Assembly: GCA_963667315.1 (NCBI GenBank)
Contig: OY763325.1
Location: 2,604,001 to 2,668,000, forward strand
DNA from: DAINPP01 sp963667315
GTDB lineage: Bacteria; Thermotogota; Thermotogae; MWEM01
Reading direction: 5' to 3'
DNA: 64,000 bases
Positions 17,208 to 26,521 of the stretch are shown piece after piece; positions within the stretch are counted from its first letter, which is position 1, and each line of letters begins with the position of its first letter. The notes under the pieces were generated by a model, which did not search any database, had not been told where the DNA came from, and saw only the letters and a program-made list of their open reading frames with translations. The position numbers and the translations under genes were made by a program.

Positions 17208-18923
17208 TTATTCAGTCTTAAATGATGAGATATTGTCAGTTAATTCTTCAGCTATCTTTTTCAACGCCTTTACGGTGTCAAATACTTTTTCCGATGAGCT
17301 TTCCTGCTTTTCAACATAGGTATTCATATTATTCATCTCTTCCATTACATCGTATACCGATTTACCCACTCTATCCGTGGATACCGCCATTTCCTGCAGA
17401 GAATTATTCTGTTGTTCAACATTGAAAGCGACAGTTTCAATGTTATCCATAACCCCCTGTATTTCATCCAGTATCGTTTTAAACTGATTCTGAAGTGCCT
17501 TTATATCTTCAGATGACGAATCGACCGATGCATTTGATTCTTTCATCACCTTATCCGTTTCTTCTATACCTTTTCTGATTTCAGAAAGATTTTCACCGAT
17601 ACGCTGTGTTGAATTTTTACTCTCTTCAGCCAATTTTCGAATCTCGTCGGCGACAACGGCAAAACCCTTTCCGGCTTCTCCGGCTCTTGCTGCTTCTATG
17701 GCGGCATTTAAGGCAAGAAGATTCGTCTGCTCGGCTATGGATGAAATGACATTGACAATCTCCTCAATACTCTTTGCCTGTTCCGTCAGTGAATCAATCA
17801 TATTCGCCATCATATTAGTACTGTTCTTGACCATACTCATATCTTTTACCAGTTCATCAACGGTCTGGGAGCCATCTCTCGTAATCCTGACCGTATTTTC
17901 AGCCCGGCCTTTGAGATCATTTGAAGAATCCGCAACCGTGCGGGCCGTACTCGCTATTTCTTCAACCCCTGAATTGAGCTCCTCAGAAGCCGCAGAAATA
18001 TCTTCAACCCGACGATAAACATCTTCCCGCTGTTCAACGAAAGCCTCAATTCCCGCTCTCTGTTCCTGTGAAGAGTCAGCCAATTCAACCGAATAACCCT
18101 GAACGGTTGCGGCGGATTCTTTTACCTTAACGACGGTCATCATTAAATTTCTGACCATTTCACCGGTTGCTATGCCTACCTTGTTGATTTCATCGTGCCC
18201 GTTAAAGCTTAATTCAGTCGTCAGATCACCTTTCCCGATCAATTCAACCTTGTTCTTCAGCTGATTAAGCGGCTTCAACAGGAGCCTTATCATGAAGAAC
18301 ATGCCAACAATCAAAACGGCTATGAGAAGAATAAACAAGAGCATCTGCCCGATAAAAATCTTAAAGGCCTTCTCTTCAACATCGTTGATATAGACACCGG
18401 TTCCATACCACCACTGCCACGGTTTATACGCTTTGATATAGCTCTTCTTGGGTTCGACCTGATCAGAATTTGAATTCAGCCAGAAATAGGTAAAAAAGCC
18501 CTGTCCCTCTTCTTGCGCTATTCGCGTTAATTCCCTTTGGACCCATTGTCCCTCCTGATCCTGCGAATCCAGAAATTTTCCCCTTTCATGTGTCTGGAAG
18601 GGGATCGAAACGTGATTATCGTAAGTATAACCAAAGATGTAGTTCTGACCTTCAAATCGCATCTTATAAATGACTTCCCCTGCCTCAAATTGTGCTTCTT
18701 CTCGCGTCAAAACGCCTTGCTTTTCAAGTTCGGCAAAATGAAGGATGACACCTTCAGTAAAATCAACGATATCCTTCACACCCTTTTCTCTTTCCACTAA
18801 CAGCGAATCGTATATCGTATGATATTGATTCCATAAAGAAAAAGCAGAAAAAATAACGATGAACACAGATAAAGGAATTACGATCTTCAGAAAAATACGT
18901 TTTGAATACCAGTTTTCTTTCAT
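17208..18923 (-). CDS. Methyl-accepting chemotaxis protein, single-Cache type
   Basis: About 571 residues. Between two membrane helices (about 12-32 and 190-212) lies a sCache_2-like domain with the sequence style of that family (YIFGYTYDNHVSIPF, WWYGTGVYINDVEEKA). HAMP and a methyl-accepting domain with SIAEQTNLLALNAAIEAARA follow. sCache_2 sensors often respond to small carboxylates; the ligand here is unknown. ATG 18921-18923 with AAGGATG upstream is preferred over the preceding GTG. First gene of a three-receptor run on the minus strand. Confidence 0.93.
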   Translation of the reverse strand: MKENWYSKRIFLKIVIPLSVFIVIFSAFSLWNQYHTIYDSLLVEREKGVKDIVDFTEGVILHFAELEKQGVLTREEAQFEAGEVIYKMRFEGQNYIFGYTYDNHVSIPFQTHERGKFLDSQDQEGQWVQRELTRIAQEEGQGFFTYFWLNSNSDQVEPKKSYIKAYKPWQWWYGTGVYINDVEEKAFKIFIGQMLLFILLIAVLIVGMFFMIRLLLKPLNQLKNKVELIGKGDLTTELSFNGHDEINKVGIATGEMVRNLMMTVVKVKESAATVQGYSVELADSSQEQRAGIEAFVEQREDVYRRVEDISAASEELNSGVEEIASTARTVADSSNDLKGRAENTVRITRDGSQTVDELVKDMSMVKNSTNMMANMIDSLTEQAKSIEEIVNVISSIAEQTNLLALNAAIEAARAGEAGKGFAVVADEIRKLAEESKNSTQRIGENLSEIRKGIEETDKVMKESNASVDSSSEDIKALQNQFKTILDEIQGVMDNIETVAFNVEQQNNSLQEMAVSTDRVGKSVYDVMEEMNNMNTYVEKQESSSEKVFDTVKALKKIAEELTDNISSFKTE

Positions 18924-19118
18924 CACACAATCACATCCTTATAATATATTGTATGGATTTTATTATTCATTTCTTCTTTGTTAAAACAATCGTTCAAATA
19001 CAACAAATTATAACATACAGCAAATAAATCTTAAAACAACTTCCATCCCAACTTATATAATTATCTTTTAATCGTATAAAGAAAATTTCGTTGAACCGCT
19101 AAAAAGGAGAGGAATAAG

Positions 19119-19544
19119 ATGAAAAAGATGAGTGCATTGTTTATCTGTACGAAAAATTCGTGCAGAAGCCAGATGGCGGAGGCATTCCTGAGGCATCAGG
19201 CATCCGATAAATTTGATGTTTTCAGTGCCGGACTCGAAGCCGCTAAAGTAGATCCGCTTGCAATAAAAGTAATGGAAGAAATTGGAATGGATATGACTAA
19301 TCAAGAATCAAAAAATCTTAATGTATACTTCAACCAAAGGTTCAGTTATCTGATAACCGTCTGCGATAAAGCCAATAAACAATGCCCGATATTCCCCGGT
19401 GTCAGTATCCGGGAAAACTGGCCCTTTGATGATCCGGCTGCCTCAACCGGCACTGAAGAAGAACGGCTTGTTATTTACAGAAAGGTAAGAGACGAGATCA
19501 AAGAAAGAATTGAACAATTCCTGACCGAAGAGATTAACGACTGA
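19119..19544 (+). CDS. arsC: Thioredoxin-coupled arsenate reductase / low-molecular-weight phosphatase family
   Basis: 141 residues. Cys10 and Arg16 form the CX5R phosphatase loop (CTKNSCR), and Cys82 and Cys89 (VCDKANKQC) form the redox relay. These positions agree with the thioredoxin-type ArsC of Gram-positive plasmids. FDDPA supplies the general-acid Asp. The enzyme should reduce arsenate to arsenite in the cytoplasm. SD AAGGAGAGG lies upstream. No arsR, arsB or acr3 gene is nearby, so it is either a single-gene resistance factor or works with a pump elsewhere. It could be a phosphatase of other function, but the three cysteines argue for ArsC. Confidence 0.85.
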   Translation: MKKMSALFICTKNSCRSQMAEAFLRHQASDKFDVFSAGLEAAKVDPLAIKVMEEIGMDMTNQESKNLNVYFNQRFSYLITVCDKANKQCPIFPGVSIRENWPFDDPAASTGTEEERLVIYRKVRDEIKERIEQFLTEEIND

Positions 19545-19563
19545 TATTTTTATGCTTCTTATG

Positions 19564-19596
19564 AAGACCTTCCATTAGGAAGGTCTTTCTGTTTTA
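19564..19596 (+). terminator. Terminator after arsC-like gene
   Basis: 10-bp stem AAGACCTTCC/GGAAGGTCTT with ATTA loop, then TCTGTTTT. Confidence 0.85.
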
Positions 19597-19746
19597 CAAG
19601 AATATGTGAAGCGTGATAATTGCGCATCCTCACCCATCTTTCATATTTAATAACTCCTTCCCATTAAAATATTAAGAAATCGGAAGATATTTAAAGGACC
19701 TTTAAGCTAATCGTATATAAATACGCCTCATCCGCCGTAGTCCAAT

Positions 19747-19775
19747 TTGATATAAAAGTTGTTATCGGTTAAAAT
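19747..19775 (+). promoter_or_regulatory. Promoter of the GH42 sugar operon
   Basis: TTGATA (19747-19752), 17-nt spacer, TAAAAT (19770-19775). Transcription should start near 19782, inside the operator-like palindromes. Confidence 0.7.
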
Positions 19776-19776
19776 G

Positions 19777-19806
19777 TTTACGTTAACGGTAAGGTTAAAG
19801 GTAACC
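19777..19806 (+). promoter_or_regulatory. LacI-type operator candidates
   Basis: Two palindromes lie side by side over the expected start site: TTTACGTTAACGGTAA (19777-19792, imperfect, centre GTTAAC) and GGTTAAAGGTAACC (19793-19806, perfect 5-bp arms). Their position, just downstream of the -10 box and before the lacI-type gene, fits autorepression. Confidence 0.6.
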
Positions 19807-19836
19807 ATAACGAAAATCATTCAGAAGGTGTGTAAA

Positions 19837-20805
19837 TTGAACAAGATTACTTTAAAGGACATTGCAAACGAAGCAGGTGTCTCACAGATGACCGTTTCAA
19901 GGGTTCTTAACGATAAACCGGATGTAAATCCCGCTACGCGAAAAAATATAAAGGCAATCGTCGAAAGACTTGGTTATATTCCAAACGCAAACGCCAGAGC
20001 CTTAAAAGGGGCAAAGACAAATAGAATAGGAGTTGTTGTTTCCGATATCAGAAATCCGTTTTATTCCGAATTGGTTGGAGAACTTGAGGATATTGCCGGA
20101 TACAAAGGCCTTTCAGTCATCGTTTCCGATACAAACAAAAAACTCGAAACAGAGCTGACGGCAATCCGTTTGATGGAATTAAATTCTGTCGATTATCTGA
20201 TCATTGCTCCTGAAGGATACAAGACAGAACATCTCGATCAACTTCAGAAAAGGGGAATGAATTTTCTTTCCTTTGGTGTTCACTTTGAAGATAAAGACTA
20301 TCCTGAAGTCTGGACAGATGATTATGAAGGCGGAAAGATAGTGGGAAATTATCTGGCGGGTATCGGCTCAAAAAAACCACTTCTCATCATGGGAAACCCA
20401 AGAAAGACGAACACAATTGACAGAGAAACGGGATTTATTGCCGGATTTGAAGAATCCGGCGGAAATGCATCCGCTATCAAACTGGAACATCTGAAAGTCA
20501 ATACGGATACCTGTGAAGCGTATCTGGAAAGTGAGTTAAAGGAAAGAACTTTTGACAGTATCTTCTGTTATAACGATTTAATGGCGATGGGAGCTCTTTC
20601 GGCATGCAGAAAACTGGGGATCATTCCTGGAAAAGACATCAAAATTGTCGGTTATGATGATGTCTTCTACGCAAATATCCTAGGACTGACAACGGTCAAA
20701 ATTCCCATCAAAAAAATGCTCGAAACATCCGTTGATCTGATCATCAACGATAAAAGAGAAAAGATTGAATTCAAACCGGAATTAATTATCAGAGAAACCG
20801 CATAG
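19837..20805 (+). CDS. LacI-family transcriptional regulator
   Basis: 322 residues from TTG 19837, which has AGAAGGTG at the right distance; the longer upstream frame has no initiation signal and would cross the operator. The N-terminal helix-turn-helix and hinge (ITLKDIANEAGVSQMTVSRV, then NARALKGAKTNRIGVVV) and the periplasmic-binding-protein-like sensor domain are typical LacI/GalR features. As first gene of the operon with a binding protein, permeases, chemoreceptor and beta-galactosidase, it most likely represses them until a galactoside binds. The inducer is inferred from GH42 only. Confidence 0.93.
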   Translation: MNKITLKDIANEAGVSQMTVSRVLNDKPDVNPATRKNIKAIVERLGYIPNANARALKGAKTNRIGVVVSDIRNPFYSELVGELEDIAGYKGLSVIVSDTNKKLETELTAIRLMELNSVDYLIIAPEGYKTEHLDQLQKRGMNFLSFGVHFEDKDYPEVWTDDYEGGKIVGNYLAGIGSKKPLLIMGNPRKTNTIDRETGFIAGFEESGGNASAIKLEHLKVNTDTCEAYLESELKERTFDSIFCYNDLMAMGALSACRKLGIIPGKDIKIVGYDDVFYANILGLTTVKIPIKKMLETSVDLIINDKREKIEFKPELIIRETA

Positions 20806-20829
20806 CGGCAATATAAACGGAGGTGTACT

Positions 20830-22053
20830 ATGAATTTAAAGAGATTTGTTGTTATCGCTTTATTGTTGGCAGTCGTTACCGCATCATTCGCAGGTAGTCT
20901 CGTTATCAACGCAAACACCGGAGACCCTGAACCAAAAAGAGTTATAAAAATGCTTGTTGAAAAATTTGAAGGAGAAAATCCTGATATTGACGTTACATTG
21001 AACATCTTCTCACATGAAGATTTTAAAACGCTTCTCAGAACATGGCTCGGAGCAAATGAAGGTCCGGATGTTGTGACATGGATGGCCGGAGAAAGAATGA
21101 GATATTTTGCAGAAAAGGGACTTATTGCACCGATTACAGATGTATTTGCGGGTAGCAGCTTTGATAATTATTTCCCGAAATCATTTGAAGGGAACTGTTC
21201 TTATGATGGTAAAGTATACATGGTTCCTGAATCATGGTACTGGTGGGGTGTTTATTACAAGAAATCCATGTTTGAGGAATACGGTGTGACACCGCCAACA
21301 ACATGGGAAGAATTCAAAGCAGTTTGTCAGTTGTTCGCCGATGAAGGTATCGTTCCTATCACAATCGGAACAAAATATCTCTGGACGGCTGCAGCATGGT
21401 TCGATTTGCTCAATATGAGAGTTCACGGACTTGACTGGTATCTCGGCGTTCTCGACGGAGACGTTGCTTACAACGACCCAAAGATCAAAGAAACAATGTC
21501 CTACTGGCAGGAACTCGTAGATGCCGAATACTTCCTCTTCGAACATTCCTCACTCAGCTGGCAGGAAGCCCTCAACAGACAGATTACAGATGATGCAGCC
21601 ATGTACCTTATGGGACAGTTCATCAAAGACTCAACACCGGAAGATATGAGAGAAGACATGGACTTCTTCAGATTCCCGATCATCAAAGAAGAAGTGGGGC
21701 TTTACGAAGAAACACCAATCGACGGTTGGATGATGCCGGCAAACGGAAAGAACAAAGCAGAAGCTGTCAAATGGCTTCAGTTCATCGCAAGTGACGAAGT
21801 GCAGACAATTATCGCAACTGAACTTGGAAGACTGGCTGCAAACAAAAACGTTCCTGCACCTGATGCCCATGCACAGAAGGGACTTGACATGATCCTTGCT
21901 TCAGATGGCGTTATGAATTTCTACGACAGAGACACAAATCCTGATATGGCCGGAAAGGCTATGAACGGAATGGTTCAGTTTATGGATTACCCTGAAATGC
22001 TTGATGAAATTCTCGACAACCTCGAAACGGAAAGACAGAGAATTTACGAATAA
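20830..22053 (+). CDS. Sugar ABC transporter substrate-binding protein
   Basis: 407 residues. Signal peptide at residues 1-21 (FVVIALLLAVVTASFAG), then a mature extracellular solute-binding protein of the maltose/oligosaccharide cluster (family 1). Aromatic residues (YWWGVYYKKSMFEEYG, TAAAWFDLLNM) would stack on sugar rings. No lipobox cysteine is seen, so it is free in the periplasm-like space. SD CGGAGGTG precedes ATG 20830. A hairpin follows the gene, which may keep its mRNA at a higher level than that of the permeases, as is usual in such operons. Substrate inferred as a galactoside. Confidence 0.93.
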   Translation: MNLKRFVVIALLLAVVTASFAGSLVINANTGDPEPKRVIKMLVEKFEGENPDIDVTLNIFSHEDFKTLLRTWLGANEGPDVVTWMAGERMRYFAEKGLIAPITDVFAGSSFDNYFPKSFEGNCSYDGKVYMVPESWYWWGVYYKKSMFEEYGVTPPTTWEEFKAVCQLFADEGIVPITIGTKYLWTAAAWFDLLNMRVHGLDWYLGVLDGDVAYNDPKIKETMSYWQELVDAEYFLFEHSSLSWQEALNRQITDDAAMYLMGQFIKDSTPEDMREDMDFFRFPIIKEEVGLYEETPIDGWMMPANGKNKAEAVKWLQFIASDEVQTIIATELGRLAANKNVPAPDAHAQKGLDMILASDGVMNFYDRDTNPDMAGKAMNGMVQFMDYPEMLDEILDNLETERQRIYE

Positions 22054-22079
22054 TATCCGAAATAAAAGCAAATAAAAAG

Positions 22080-22143
22080 CTCTTAACCATTTAAGAGAAT
22101 TTCATATGAGGGCGCACGGTAATCATCATGTGCGTCCTTTTAT
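22080..22143 (+). terminator. Hairpins after the binding-protein gene (partial terminator)
   Basis: A small stem CTCTTAA/TTAAGAG (22080-22097) and a GC-rich stem GGGCGCAC (22110-22117)/GTGCGTCC (22130-22137) followed by TTTTA. It lies between the binding-protein and permease genes and probably gives partial termination or 3' protection. Confidence 0.65.
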
Positions 22144-22171
22144 GAACCGAAAGGAAAAAGAGGTGACTTAA

Positions 22172-23272
22172 TTGAGAGGATTAAAAAAGAGATGGTGGGC
22201 TCCCTGGGCATTCCTGGCGCTCCCGCTGATCATGTACACGCTTTGGGTAATTGCGCCAATTGTTCAGACTTTGTTTATGAGTTTTACCAAATGGGATGGG
22301 ATGAGCCAGGCAGAATTTGTCGGATTTCAGAATTTTCAGGATCTTTTCGGTAATAAGACATTCTGGACATCTTTAAAAAACAACCTTTACTGGCTGATCC
22401 TGTTTGTGGGAATCCCAGTTCCCATTGGCCTGTTGGTCGCAATGCTCTTTGATATGAAACTCCCGGGAAATAAACTGTTTAAGACTTTATTCTATTTATC
22501 AATGACGCTTTCATTCGTCGTTATTGCTCAAATCTGGTCGTGGATATTCGAGCCGAGAAGCGGTGTCATGACATCTTTCTTCCAGGCACTGGGTTTTGAA
22601 AACCTTGCACAGGTTCAGCAGGCAGTGGTTGATCTGTTGCTGTATGTTGGTATCCCATTGGCAGTTGGATTTCTTGTCGGCTGGATTATCAACAGCAAGC
22701 TTGAGATACAAAGCACCAAAAGAAGATGGATGATCACGCTTTCTTCCCTTGCGGTTTGTTTTATCATCAGTTTCATACTGTATAAAACCGCACCGGTTCT
22801 GTTGACACCTTCGAGATTATCCAAAAGGGGTTTCCCATGGCTTTCAGATCCTAATTTTGTAACGTTCTCACTCATCTTCGCCTCCATCTGGAGACAGATT
22901 CCATACGTTATGGTGCTTTACCTCGCCGGATTGAAAGGCGTTCCGCCACAACTCATCGAGGCCTCTATCGTTGATGGTGCCAACTGGGGACAGCGTTTCA
23001 TTCATGTGATACTGCCAATGCTCAGACCGGCCACTACCGTCGCTATCACGATCAGTGTCATCGATTCTCTGAGGGCATTCGATATCGTTTACGCCATGAC
23101 ACAGGGTGGTCCATTCAACTCATCAAGTGTTTTGGCCAATTACATGTATATCGAATCATTTAATAATTACAGAATGGGCTATGGATCCGCAATAGCGGTT
23201 GTTCAATTCGTCATCACCCTGGGATTCATAATCATCTACCTGAACAATGTCATCAAACAGGAAGAGAAGTGA
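22172..23272 (+). CDS. Sugar ABC transporter permease (MalF type) with an insertion
   Basis: 366 residues, start TTG 22172 after AAAGAGGTGAC. A MalF/UgpA-type permease: helix 1 (about 9-32), and the EAA loop EASIVDGANWGQRFIHVILP that docks the ATPase. Ordinary members have 290-310 residues. This one has an extra segment near residues 140-215 with two more predicted helices (LLLYVGIPLAVGFLVGWII and WMITLSSLAVCFIISFILY) between the normal ones. No ATPase gene is in the operon, so a shared MsmX-like ATPase elsewhere is likely. Confidence 0.92.
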   Translation: MRGLKKRWWAPWAFLALPLIMYTLWVIAPIVQTLFMSFTKWDGMSQAEFVGFQNFQDLFGNKTFWTSLKNNLYWLILFVGIPVPIGLLVAMLFDMKLPGNKLFKTLFYLSMTLSFVVIAQIWSWIFEPRSGVMTSFFQALGFENLAQVQQAVVDLLLYVGIPLAVGFLVGWIINSKLEIQSTKRRWMITLSSLAVCFIISFILYKTAPVLLTPSRLSKRGFPWLSDPNFVTFSLIFASIWRQIPYVMVLYLAGLKGVPPQLIEASIVDGANWGQRFIHVILPMLRPATTVAITISVIDSLRAFDIVYAMTQGGPFNSSSVLANYMYIESFNNYRMGYGSAIAVVQFVITLGFIIIYLNNVIKQEEK

Positions 23273-23277
23273 TCAGT

Positions 23278-24114
23278 ATGGATAGAAATAAAAGATTTAA
23301 AATCATCATGTTTTATGTTATCGGTATAGCACTCGTCGCGATATGGCTGATTCCGTTCTTTATCGCCGCCTTTACATCCGTCAAATCGATGGATGAAATC
23401 ATGGCGAGTAAATATTTCTGGGCACCCCCGGAAAAAGTGGAATGGATCAACTTCAAAGAGGCCTGGACAACCGGAAATATGGGAACCTATTTTAGAAACA
23501 CCTTTATCGTAACCGTTCCGTCCGTATTGGGCGCTTTGTTACTGTCAACCTTATCGGCTTTTGCCCTTTCCTTTTACAAATTCAGACTATCTAAGACGAT
23601 CCTTCTGATTTTTGTAGCCGGCATGCTGATCCCCTTCCAGATGCTGTTGATTCCTGTATTCAGATTATCAAACACTCTGAATATTTACGATACCTATCAG
23701 GGGGTTATTTTGTTCCATATTGCCTTCCAGCTTGGATTCTGTACTTTTTTCCTGAGAAACTTCATGAAGGGAATTCCGGTCAGTCTCTATGAATCGGCCA
23801 AAATAGACGGGGCAAAGGATATCACCATATACGCCAAAATAGCATTACCCTTGTCATTACCGGCCATAGCGGCTCTCGGTATTCTTGAATTCACCTGGAT
23901 ATGGAACGATTATCTCTGGTCTCTGATCCTTCTGAGTACCGATGAGATCAAAACGATCACACTCGGTCTTGTGAACCTGAAGGGACAGTATCATGCATCA
24001 TGGAATCTGATCGCTGCGGGTTCACTCATAACGGCAGCCGTTCCTCTGATTGTATTCCTGATCTTCCAGAAATACTTCATTGAAGGATTAACAGTGGGGG
24101 CTGTAAAAGGATAG
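23278..24114 (+). CDS. Sugar ABC transporter permease (MalG type)
   Basis: About 278 residues with six helices and the EAA loop ESAKIDGAKDITIYAKIALP, typical of MalG/MsmG permeases. It pairs with the preceding MalF-type permease. ATG 23278-23280 with AGGAAGAG upstream is preferred; a GTG three codons earlier overlaps the previous stop. The two permease genes are 5 bases apart, so they are translationally coupled. Role: inner-membrane channel for the sugar bound by the 20830 protein. Confidence 0.93.
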   Translation: MDRNKRFKIIMFYVIGIALVAIWLIPFFIAAFTSVKSMDEIMASKYFWAPPEKVEWINFKEAWTTGNMGTYFRNTFIVTVPSVLGALLLSTLSAFALSFYKFRLSKTILLIFVAGMLIPFQMLLIPVFRLSNTLNIYDTYQGVILFHIAFQLGFCTFFLRNFMKGIPVSLYESAKIDGAKDITIYAKIALPLSLPAIAALGILEFTWIWNDYLWSLILLSTDEIKTITLGLVNLKGQYHASWNLIAAGSLITAAVPLIVFLIFQKYFIEGLTVGAVKG

Positions 24115-24148
24115 TCCCATCAATATTCAAGTTAAAGGATGATGATTT

Positions 24149-26491
24149 ATGAAGATTACAACAAAGGTCCTGCTCGGATTTGTAGTCATTGTCATACTGC
24201 TTGTATTCATTGCCCTTACAAGCAACCTTTCATTCAACAAACTTGAAGATTTCGGTTTATCCATTAAAAATAATCTCAGTATTTCAGAAAACAGCTATAA
24301 GGCGTTTTCTGAAATATCTGAATTAAAGGATTTTGAAACCGAAATGCTTCAGGAAGTCCTTCTTCTCGGCTATGTCAATACGAATGAAGACATGGAATCT
24401 TACAAATTGAGCTTTGATCAAAAATATAATACATTCAGAAACAGTTTTAACGTATTTTCTGAAAATGAGACGATCAATAACGCTCTTTCGGTTTTAGAGG
24501 AAATGGTCAATGCGATATTTAAATTAAAAGAACAGGAATTGTATTACAAAAAGATGGTCAACGATTACAAGACAACCACCGTACTTGAAAAAAATCAGGA
24601 CATAGAGAGATTGAAGGAAGAACTTCAGGGCCTGCAGGTCGTAGACAAAGCCAAAACGAATGCCATGCTGAATCAATTATCAGATTTTTCAGCTGCGAAT
24701 CCTTCATCGGAAAAGAATGAAATTACTGATTTTCTAAAGACTTTGGACTTTAAGACATTGACACTTTATGAATGTGAAGAACTCTGGAATACGGAAAGAT
24801 TCAAATGGATTGAAGCGTATGAAGAATTTACACAATTAAAATTCGCCGTTCGCGGCATGATGACCGAAGAGGAGAAGGCGACTGCGTACAAAACATCCAT
24901 CAGAAAAATAGAGAAAGCACTCTCTGATTCAATCGTAGAAAATGAAACGATTCCCCTCCTTGAAAGGGAATACTTTGACGATCTGCTGCGTGAATACAAG
25001 ACAAAAAGCTCACAGATTCTCCTGATGAATATGGATGTACAGAGCAAGTTGAAAGAGCTTGAAACGGTAAATGAAAGTATTCAAAATTACGAACTACTGA
25101 TAGAAGATCTCAGAAGACAATCGCTTGATCTCATCAATCGGGATATTAAAACGACGATCGATACGTTGAACGACTTTTTCTTTGAAAAATCAACACGTTC
25201 ACAGGAGGACTTTAAAACCGTTTTTGATAATTCGCTGGATAACGCAGCCGGTATCTCCGGACAGATCAGTGATGCCAAAAGAAATATCAACACGTTAATC
25301 ATTATAACGGTTGCCGGTATCTTTTTAATCTGGTTGATCACCTTAAATGCCATCAAAAAACCGATTTCAACCCTGATAACAAAAACTTCAAGACTTGGCG
25401 AACTCGATCTCAGTGTAGATTTTTCATGTGGGAAGAGGCGCAGGGATGAAATCTCCGGAATTCAGAAGATCCTGAACAGTGTTCTCGACAGGATAAGAAC
25501 AACCCTCATGAGTGCAAATGAGGCCGCAAAAGTCATGAACAAAGAATCAAAAGAAATTGGAACCTCCATCACCGTTACGACGAAGAGCTCACAGAACGTT
25601 GAAAACGGAATTCAGGAGATTCATTCAGAACTAGAAAACAGTGTTCAGAATCTTTTGAAAATGACCCTCATGATGCAGGATCTCAACGCTAAAAACGTAG
25701 AAACGACAAGAACCATACACAGTGCCGTAGAGGATTCTGAAAGAGTGCTTGAAGATGTCGAATTTCAGAAAAACCAGGTTTATAACAGTACCACAAAGAT
25801 GTCCGGACTTGGCAAGGAAGTCCATTCAAGTATCAAAAGAGTAGCGGAATTCAAGATGGTCACAAATGAAATCAACGCGTTCATCCAAAACATTCAATCT
25901 ATTGCTGAACAAACGAATCTCCTCGCTTTAAACGCAGCTATTGAGGCAGCACGCGCCGGAAATGCCGGAAAAGGATTTGCCGTTGTTGCAGATGAGATCA
26001 GAAAACTGGCCGATCAATCCAATCAGACAGCCGGGGATGCCGCTTTGAAGATTGGGAATATTCATAAACTGGTGGATGAAATTGTCTCTAATTCGGATGA
26101 AAGCTTAAAAGGTGTTGAAAATATCGTACGGGAAATCTCAGAGATACCAAAAGCCTTTGAAGAGATAACGTCCTCTTTCAGAAAAGTAAACGATTCTGTC
26201 ATTTCAATGACCGATTTTATGCAGCAGCAAACGGAAATGATCACTGAAATTTCAACGGATTCCACAACGATGGGGAATCATTTTAAAGACCTCCAGAAAA
26301 ATGTGGAAACCCTTGTGGATACAATCGAAGAAAATACAGACATGCTTGAAAAACTGCAACCGTCGACGAAAAGCCTGATGAAACTTTCAAATGAATTAAA
26401 GGAAAAACTGAATCAGTTTACATTTGAAAGTGATTCAGAGGAAAAGAATCGGGATAATTCCTGCAAAGCGCGAAAAAATATGGTAAAGTAA
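24149..26491 (+). CDS. Methyl-accepting chemotaxis protein in the sugar operon, helical sensor domain
   Basis: 780 residues. First membrane helix at about 5-25. The large extracytoplasmic part (about 26-380) is predicted almost wholly alpha-helical with long coiled-coil stretches (rich in Glu, Lys, Leu), unlike the Cache domains of the other receptors here. Second helix at about 387-405 (LIIITVAGIFLIWLITLNAI), then HAMP and a signalling domain with the tip SIAEQTNLLALNAAIEAARA. It lies between the permease and GH42 genes with short gaps, so it is co-transcribed with uptake. A helical-bundle sensor could read the loaded sugar-binding protein, as E. coli Tar does with MalE; this is inference. 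Confidence 0.92.
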   Translation: MKITTKVLLGFVVIVILLVFIALTSNLSFNKLEDFGLSIKNNLSISENSYKAFSEISELKDFETEMLQEVLLLGYVNTNEDMESYKLSFDQKYNTFRNSFNVFSENETINNALSVLEEMVNAIFKLKEQELYYKKMVNDYKTTTVLEKNQDIERLKEELQGLQVVDKAKTNAMLNQLSDFSAANPSSEKNEITDFLKTLDFKTLTLYECEELWNTERFKWIEAYEEFTQLKFAVRGMMTEEEKATAYKTSIRKIEKALSDSIVENETIPLLEREYFDDLLREYKTKSSQILLMNMDVQSKLKELETVNESIQNYELLIEDLRRQSLDLINRDIKTTIDTLNDFFFEKSTRSQEDFKTVFDNSLDNAAGISGQISDAKRNINTLIIITVAGIFLIWLITLNAIKKPISTLITKTSRLGELDLSVDFSCGKRRRDEISGIQKILNSVLDRIRTTLMSANEAAKVMNKESKEIGTSITVTTKSSQNVENGIQEIHSELENSVQNLLKMTLMMQDLNAKNVETTRTIHSAVEDSERVLEDVEFQKNQVYNSTTKMSGLGKEVHSSIKRVAEFKMVTNEINAFIQNIQSIAEQTNLLALNAAIEAARAGNAGKGFAVVADEIRKLADQSNQTAGDAALKIGNIHKLVDEIVSNSDESLKGVENIVREISEIPKAFEEITSSFRKVNDSVISMTDFMQQQTEMITEISTDSTTMGNHFKDLQKNVETLVDTIEENTDMLEKLQPSTKSLMKLSNELKEKLNQFTFESDSEEKNRDNSCKARKNMVK

Positions 26492-26521
26492 GTAAACAAA
26501 TAAAGATCGGGAGGAACAGGT

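Noticed and set aside
19119..19544. ArsC-like gene as part of an ars resistance island
   Set aside because: No arsR, arsB/acr3 or arsD/A next to it; the gene stands alone with its own terminator.
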